Below, in pieces: positions 59,247-64,000 of a DNA stretch of 64,000 nt. A program made the translations under genes and the position numbers. The stretch's first letter is position 1, and each line of letters begins with the position of its first letter. Source of the stretch: Ehretia macrophylla (Eukaryota > Streptophyta > Magnoliopsida > Boraginales > Ehretiaceae); assembly GCA_037974665.1 (NCBI GenBank), contig CM075770.1, positions 8,258,501 through 8,322,500 of the forward strand. Direction: 5' to 3'. The notes below the pieces were generated by a model, which was not told where the DNA came from, did no database searches, and worked only from the letters and a program-made list of their open reading frames with translations.

Positions 59247-59789
59247 TTAAATGTAACAAATATTACACATTTTGTTTTATAATATGTCAAAATTCGAATT
59301 TGTACTCTTTTTTTTTTTCTAGTAGAGGCTTAAGGCCAAACATATATTGTTATATTTTGTGAATTGTTACGTTAAGAAGATAGCAAAAACACTCACAATT
59401 CGGAACCCATTTTAGTAATTTTTCATGCCTAAAGGCTACTTTTATCTTTTCTCACAACTCTCATTTTTTTTTTTAGAAAAAAAAGATAGCACAAGCTAAT
59501 TGTTTATCGTTGAGGGGTGTTTTAGACTTTTGCAATGCTATTTCTTTTTTTCTTTTTTTTTGTTCAGTGGTGCATGTATTGGTCTTTGACAATGCCACTT
59601 TTGTCTTCATTCAATAATATTTTATATACATAATCTTATTATTAATACAGGAGTAAAATGGCCATTCCGTTTTTTAACATGCCTGACCCACAATAATCTT
59701 TGCCACGCGTCGAGCGTCTATTGGTTTGCTTGTCTTGTCTCACGCGGCTGAAATGATGCAGATGGATGGAAGATTTTTGCTGAAGTTTC
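59247..59789. other. Non-coding stretch
   Basis: T-rich runs at 59309, 59468 and 59540. No gene or repeat edge supported. Confidence 0.4.
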
Positions 59790-61690
59790 TGTATGTCAGA
59801 ATACTAATCAATGAGGAAAAAAGAAAAAAGAAAAACAAAGGATGAAAAAGAGAATGGAGAAAATGATAATGTTTAATTGAAAAGTCTCCTGAAAGGTGAT
59901 GTTTTTGTGTAATTTATAAATTTGACATTTACCTCGAGTTAGGAATGAATTTGTTTATAATATTATAATATTATGAATAAAATTTAATGATTATAAATTA
60001 TTAGTATTAATATTAAAAATGATATAAACAGTTCGCTGTAAATTATTGGTACCAATATAAAAAAAATTAGTTAAACAATTTACAATTATTGAATTCTCTT
60101 CATGGCGTAATGATTTAGTCTACAAGAATGTGGTAAGTTTTTTTTTTTGGTCATTAGAATGTGGTAAGTTTGTATCCTCGATTTTGCATCAATGCAATTC
60201 TCATTTCGACCAAAAACCAAAAAATCAAGGCTTTGACCTTTTTATTAATTAGAAAATGTTCGTAAGTTAGTATCTTATTTTTCCTTTAAATTTATATAAC
60301 CGATTGCGATAGGTTTTGGAATATAAAATTTATGAGTATATTTGACATACTAAGATTTTTTTTGAAAAAAAAAATTATTGTTGATGATGTTTTTGACTTT
60401 TTCTTTTGTACATTAAACAAATTTTATAACAATATAGATAAAAGGTAAATTTCGAGTTTCATAATGTAAATTCCTTATTTTTCTTAACGATCTAATTGCT
60501 CATTCATCTTTGATAAGTAATTCATGATAAATAAATTACCAATCAGCTTTACATTAGTCAAACAGGTTTGAATGTTAATTTATATGTGCTAATGGATATT
60601 GGTTACGAGTCATTATTATACGAACATATAAAAATAAAATAAAAGAAGAATAACAATATGATAACTAGGTATATGTTTGGATGATCTTGAAACTATTAAT
60701 TGAATACATTATTCAATTACTGTTACATTTAACGTTTTAAGCTCTTTGTGCATAATTTATTATTTTCAACATATATGAAGTTGAACGTTGTATTAAGCAA
60801 TATCTCCAATCTTATAGAGATGGCCAATCTAAATGTTTTAAATATTTTTAAATGACAAAGAGAAAAGTCTTCTAGAGAACAAGAAAATAGTTACCATTCA
60901 CAATTTTATTAGCACAGGACTTAAATATTTGTAGTTGAGACTGTTCAGTTATAAGATGCATTTTGCCATTGTCTTGCATATTACATAATCTCCGTGTGGG
61001 GCTTAGACTATAAAACATAATAAGAATATTGGTTGCTGGACCTCGTGCACCCAACATAAATCGTAAAAATAATATTATAATACTATTAATTTATGATAAC
61101 AGATCCATCGCCCCAAAACAGGCTCTCACCATCTTTTAACTCTACGAGATTAGTTTAGTAGCGAAGTATTTAAAATTTAGGGGAGAGATTTGTTCACATT
61201 TTAAATGTGAATTGGTAAATAAGTTTTCAGTAGACCTTGTATTTAATTAATATGAATTATGTCTCTTCTAAACAAATCATAAATTATAGAGTTTGACATC
61301 CTACATAAGCTCTTAATAAAAAAATTTCAATCAACAAAAACTAAAAAAAAAGAAGAGAAGAAAAGCCTATCATTGCCAATGGGGGAGCCGATCAATGATG
61401 AGTAGGGGCTGTAACCTGCACTCTAATTTCTATTTTTTGAAAATATGTGTAATATAAGTATTTTTAGTCTAAAAAATTAATGTAACACCTACTAAAAAGG
61501 AATTATTTATATATAAATATTAAATTATATATTTTAACCACACTGAATAAGAATTCTGAATTTGCTCTCAATCATCCCCTTAGTATGTAAAGAAGGTTCC
61601 CCCATGGACTCAATTGTACTAAATGGTATTATGTGATGATTGTGATCGTGGGTTGTGTGAACTTACTCGAACAAGAGGGGAATCTTATTA
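59790..61690. repeat. Segmental duplication D1, copy c
   Basis: Collinear with 4299-7432 and with copy b but free of the insertions found in those copies. It therefore gives the empty sites for the Helitron (60508), the Tourist-like MITE (61625) and the MULE MITE (61017). No gene. Confidence 0.85.
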
Positions 61691-61724
61691 TGCTAAGTTC
61701 ACAAGGGGCGGAAGCGCAAGAATA

Positions 61725-61935
61725 TGTTTTTCTTTTCATTTTTGGTATGTATTTTTTCTAGAAAAGAACCACTGAATTTCAATTTAAAGGATTTAGAATG
61801 AAATTGTGTTTTAAATTTGTTTTTCTTATGTTCATGTTTTAAATGTGACTAGATGACGCAATAATCTTGTTTTTTCTTGTAAGGAAACAAAAACAAGAGA
61901 GTTCGATCTAAATGATATAAATATAAAGTTTAGAT
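61725..61935. repeat. Dispersed repeat D3, partial copy 4
   Basis: AATTTAAAGGATTTAGAAT.AAATTGTGTTTTAAAT and AAACAAAAACAAGAGAGTTCGATCTAAATG, as at 18590-18710 and 20255-20355. Confidence 0.6.
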
Positions 61936-62560
61936 ACGGTGTACTTATAATAGAAATATATGACAAAAAGTATTATTATATATTACTTCATTTTCATCAT
62001 AACTCATTTATCACCCTATGTTTTTAGAAATCTCTAGGAGGGTTCCTGGACTAGCGGGACAGTGTGTTGTTATTTCTCGATGATCAATCAGTATTTTAGT
62101 TTAACAGTTAAAGCTTTGATCTTGCTAAATGTCTAAAATGTCCACAAAGTCATTTTGGAGCTAACTCTTGGGTAAGACATGGTCTAGATAGAATTGTAGT
62201 TATTTTGGATAACATACTATGGAAATCGAAACCATGCATGATTAGAATTTAAAATTTTTAATTATAATATGTCACTACTTCACTATTTTACTTAATTCTT
62301 CATATTGGTACTAGTTATCATATGTTTTGTTATTGCTTTGATAAATAAAATTAATTTTTAGAAATACACACTAACTAACAATTTTATAGCTCACTACGTG
62401 CATTTATAAATGTCACAACTGCAATTAATGTGTAACAAGATGATGAGAAATATTTTTGGAAAGCCGCCATGTTTGAAATTTTAGCGTATTTGCGCGTTTC
62501 TATTTGACCTACGGCACAATTCAGCCCACTTTTTCATTTTATGGGACGATGATCATTCCG
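61936..62560. other. Non-coding upstream stretch
   Basis: The part 62385-62455 matches 55915-55990, upstream of the dead family member, so the duplication of this gene included flanking DNA. Otherwise nothing seen. Confidence 0.4.
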
Positions 62561-62589
62561 AGGTAGAAGCAGATGCTTTATGCTTCTCT

Positions 62590-62830
62590 TTGGGGAGAAA
62601 GGGAATCCCATTTACAGTAACCGTAGATATTGGGAGAGAGAATGATTCTCTTGGATGATTAAGGAGAATCCATTTATGTGTATTCTCTTGGAGAATTAAA
62701 GAGAACCATTTATGTGTATGATCACTTCGGATGAACCCGGCTACATATGATGCACCCACTTGGAGAAAGAGAATCCATTTATGTGTGTGTCATTCAAAAA
62801 TGAATTCTCTTTTCTCCCATCTGACCACCC
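62590..62830. repeat. Imperfect tandem repeat upstream of membrane gene
   Basis: Three to four units of about 40 bp share TTCTCTTGGA, GAGAATCCATTTATGTGT and related words, 370-600 bp before the ATG at 63194. Possible promoter-region repeat; no function shown. Confidence 0.65.
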
Positions 62831-63074
62831 AGTCATCAACTGAATTAAGAAATTTAGTGTTACTTTTAGTCTCCTGTTAAATAGTGCCGCACCATGTTCC
62901 ACAAAAAAAAAAAAAAAAAAAGTGCCGCACCAAATGAATCTATATATGACTCAACTCGATCGTCATGAAATTCTTCATCATGAAGTTCTCAATTACTACT
63001 TAAACGCATTATCTCCATGAGAGAATGAAATTTATTGATACCTTATGCTTTAGTCTGAATAGTTGTGGTCCACG

Positions 63075-63120
63075 AGTCATCAGCTGAAGCAATATATTCT
63101 CTCCATGAGAGAATGAAAAC
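63075..63120 (+). repeat. Partial duplication of the gene's own start region
   Basis: GAGTCATCAGCTGAAGCAATATATTCTCTCCATGAGAG at about 63076-63113 repeats the coding sequence at 63207-63244. It precedes the gene and lacks an ATG in the right place. Another shorter copy of ATCTCCATGAGAGAATGAAA lies at 63010. Confidence 0.7.
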
Positions 63121-63193
63121 GCATTATCTCTTTACAATTACTACTTAAACGCATCGTATATCGCCAGGTTCATTCTCCCAGTAAGATTAAAAG

Positions 63194-63682
63194 ATGGGCA
63201 ACACTACAAGTCATGAGCTGAAGCAATATATTCTCTCCATGAGAGCAAAACTTGAGTCTCTGTTTCCCACATCTGACCACCCACAGTCATCAACTGAAGA
63301 AATTGATCATGAGCAGCTCCAAGCCATACCACCCATCGATAGTCATCCTCAACAACGTAACCAGCACCTGCAATGGCCAGCAATAGTTGCAACCTTTTGT
63401 CTCTCTGCAGCTCTCCAACAACTTCCTCGAACATTTATCTCCTTACAACTCCACTTATTTCGGCTTGCCCTAGTCTTTGCTGTGTCTGCAATGTTCATGG
63501 CAACACACCTATCTCTCAAGTTTCCAAACCAAGCACGTTTTCTGGAGCGTGCTGGGGTCCTTTTTGGGATCACAGCCTTCTTCCTCATTGCCAGCGACTC
63601 ATTTCCTCTCGGGTTTAAGATCGCAACTTGGACCATTTACGCTATCCTTCTTTCCGTTTGCTTTCTTCTGCAAATTCTTTGA
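63194..63682 (+). CDS. Small multi-pass membrane protein, unknown family, member 2 (C-terminus altered)
   Basis: A single-exon ORF of 162 codons. It starts MGNTTS, which fits an N-myristoylation signal (Gly2, Ser6). A hydrophilic N-terminal region with an acidic stretch (STEEIDHEQLQ) is followed by four hydrophobic segments like those of the gene at 17542: AIVATFCLSAALQ, LFRLALVFAVSAMFMAT, GVLFGITAFFLIASDSF and GFKIATWTIYAILLS. After ILLS the reading departs from member 1 (AAFFCKIYEYKCKP) into VCFLLQIL and stops. The neighbouring frame continues AFFCKFFEYWKP...GLDIYIS to a TAG at 63732-63734. One extra base near 63657 (GTTTGC against the expected GTTGC) explains this. So the gene is either newly truncated or the base is an error. 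The 3' flank matches member 1. Function unknown. Confidence 0.72.
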   Translation: MGNTTSHELKQYILSMRAKLESLFPTSDHPQSSTEEIDHEQLQAIPPIDSHPQQRNQHLQWPAIVATFCLSAALQQLPRTFISLQLHLFRLALVFAVSAMFMATHLSLKFPNQARFLERAGVLFGITAFFLIASDSFPLGFKIATWTIYAILLSVCFLLQIL

Positions 63683-63734
63683 ATATTGGAAACCATATAT
63701 AGCTACGTACGGTCTTGATATATATATATCCTAG

Positions 63735-64000
63735 CTAGTATGAGCGACTCATAATAATTAAAATTAAACCTCTGGGATTTAATGGTTGTCTACATGCAAT
63801 ATTGATCCCCAAGAGGGTGCAGTTGTGAAAATAAAATAAGAGTATTGTTATATCTCACTTTAATTTTCACACTCAAATACCACTTCTTATGTGGATACTT
63901 ACTTGGCATGCTATAATAACTAACTTTTTGATTTCTCTCTCTTCTTTTAATATGCCAACTAAGCATACACATGGAAAGTGATATTTGAGTGTGAAAATTA
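63735..64000. other. 3' flank of membrane gene
   Basis: 63745-63800 matches the 3' flank at 18005-18060 (GACTCATAATAATTAAAA, CTGGGATTTAATGGTT, CTACATGCA). After that, nothing seen. Confidence 0.5.

Noticed and set aside
63204-63636. Minus-strand ORFs over the membrane gene
   Set aside because: Shadows of the plus-strand gene; the same shadow appears at 17688-17879 over member 1.
1-64000. Intact tRNA, rRNA or organellar insertion
   Set aside because: Reading both strands I found only a tRNA-Pro-like remnant and SINE heads, and no chloroplast or mitochondrial gene runs; a tRNA scan and organelle search would settle it.

Overview
This is nuclear DNA from a flowering plant, most likely a eudicot. 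It is AT-rich and intron-bearing, and it is crowded with plant-type mobile elements: Ty3/gypsy and Ty1/copia LTR elements, MULE-, PIF/Harbinger- and hAT-like MITEs, a Helitron, a SINE and LINE 3' ends. Its few protein genes are plant ones. I see nothing bacterial, no CRISPR array and no intact tRNA or rRNA gene. I cannot name the species.

Host genes are sparse. (1) A minus-strand cluster at 1-4340 and a second copy at 27628-29500 carry pieces of a mitochondrial ATP synthase gamma-subunit gene next to the 5' end of a POLAR-like gene. The first copy is clearly broken. In the second copy a deletion has joined the POLAR-like start, in frame, to the last two gamma-subunit exons, leaving an open, correctly spliceable 70-codon chimeric gene (27922-28461). 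(2) A small four-helix membrane-protein family that I do not recognise has an intact member at 17542-17991, a member with a changed C-terminus at 63194-63682, and a dead fragment at 57698-57890. (3) A fragment of a FAR1-related/MULE-transposase domain lies at about 22985-23182.

The rest is repeat layered on repeat. Three segmental-duplication families (D1, D2, D3 here) recur across the window. The D1 copies act as empty sites for each other and let insertion ends be read to the base: a 5.88 kb Helitron (30437-36316), a Tourist-like MITE (37398-37739) and two MULE-type MITEs (4850-5384, 6327-6851). Other well-bounded insertions are MULE MITEs at 25460-25959 and 53393-54235, PIF/Harbinger MITEs at 22518-22824 and 23396-24194, a SINE with 10-bp target duplications inside the Helitron (34253-34382), and a LINE 3' fragment (21095-21422).

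The LTR elements are fossils: a Tat/Retand-like gypsy element (7433-14706, minus) with a separate plus-strand ORF region; a 5'-truncated Ale/Retrofit-like copia element (41967-44573, minus); and a second gypsy-type element (about 44574-49999, plus) that holds a solo LTR (44939-46506) with 5-bp target duplications.

Layout: 1-4340 gamma-subunit/POLAR-like copy 1; 4300-7432 D1 copy a; 7433-14706 gypsy; 14707-17500 D2 pieces and an hAT-like MITE; 17542-17991 membrane gene; 18000-27600 D3 copies and MITEs; 27628-29500 chimeric gene copy; 29500-37790 D1 copy b with Helitron; 38387-41410 D2 copy A; 41967-49999 copia, gypsy and solo LTR; 50007-54284 D2 copy B; 54285-54640 LINE zinc-binding piece; 57698-63735 membrane-gene pseudogene, D1 copy c and the second membrane gene.
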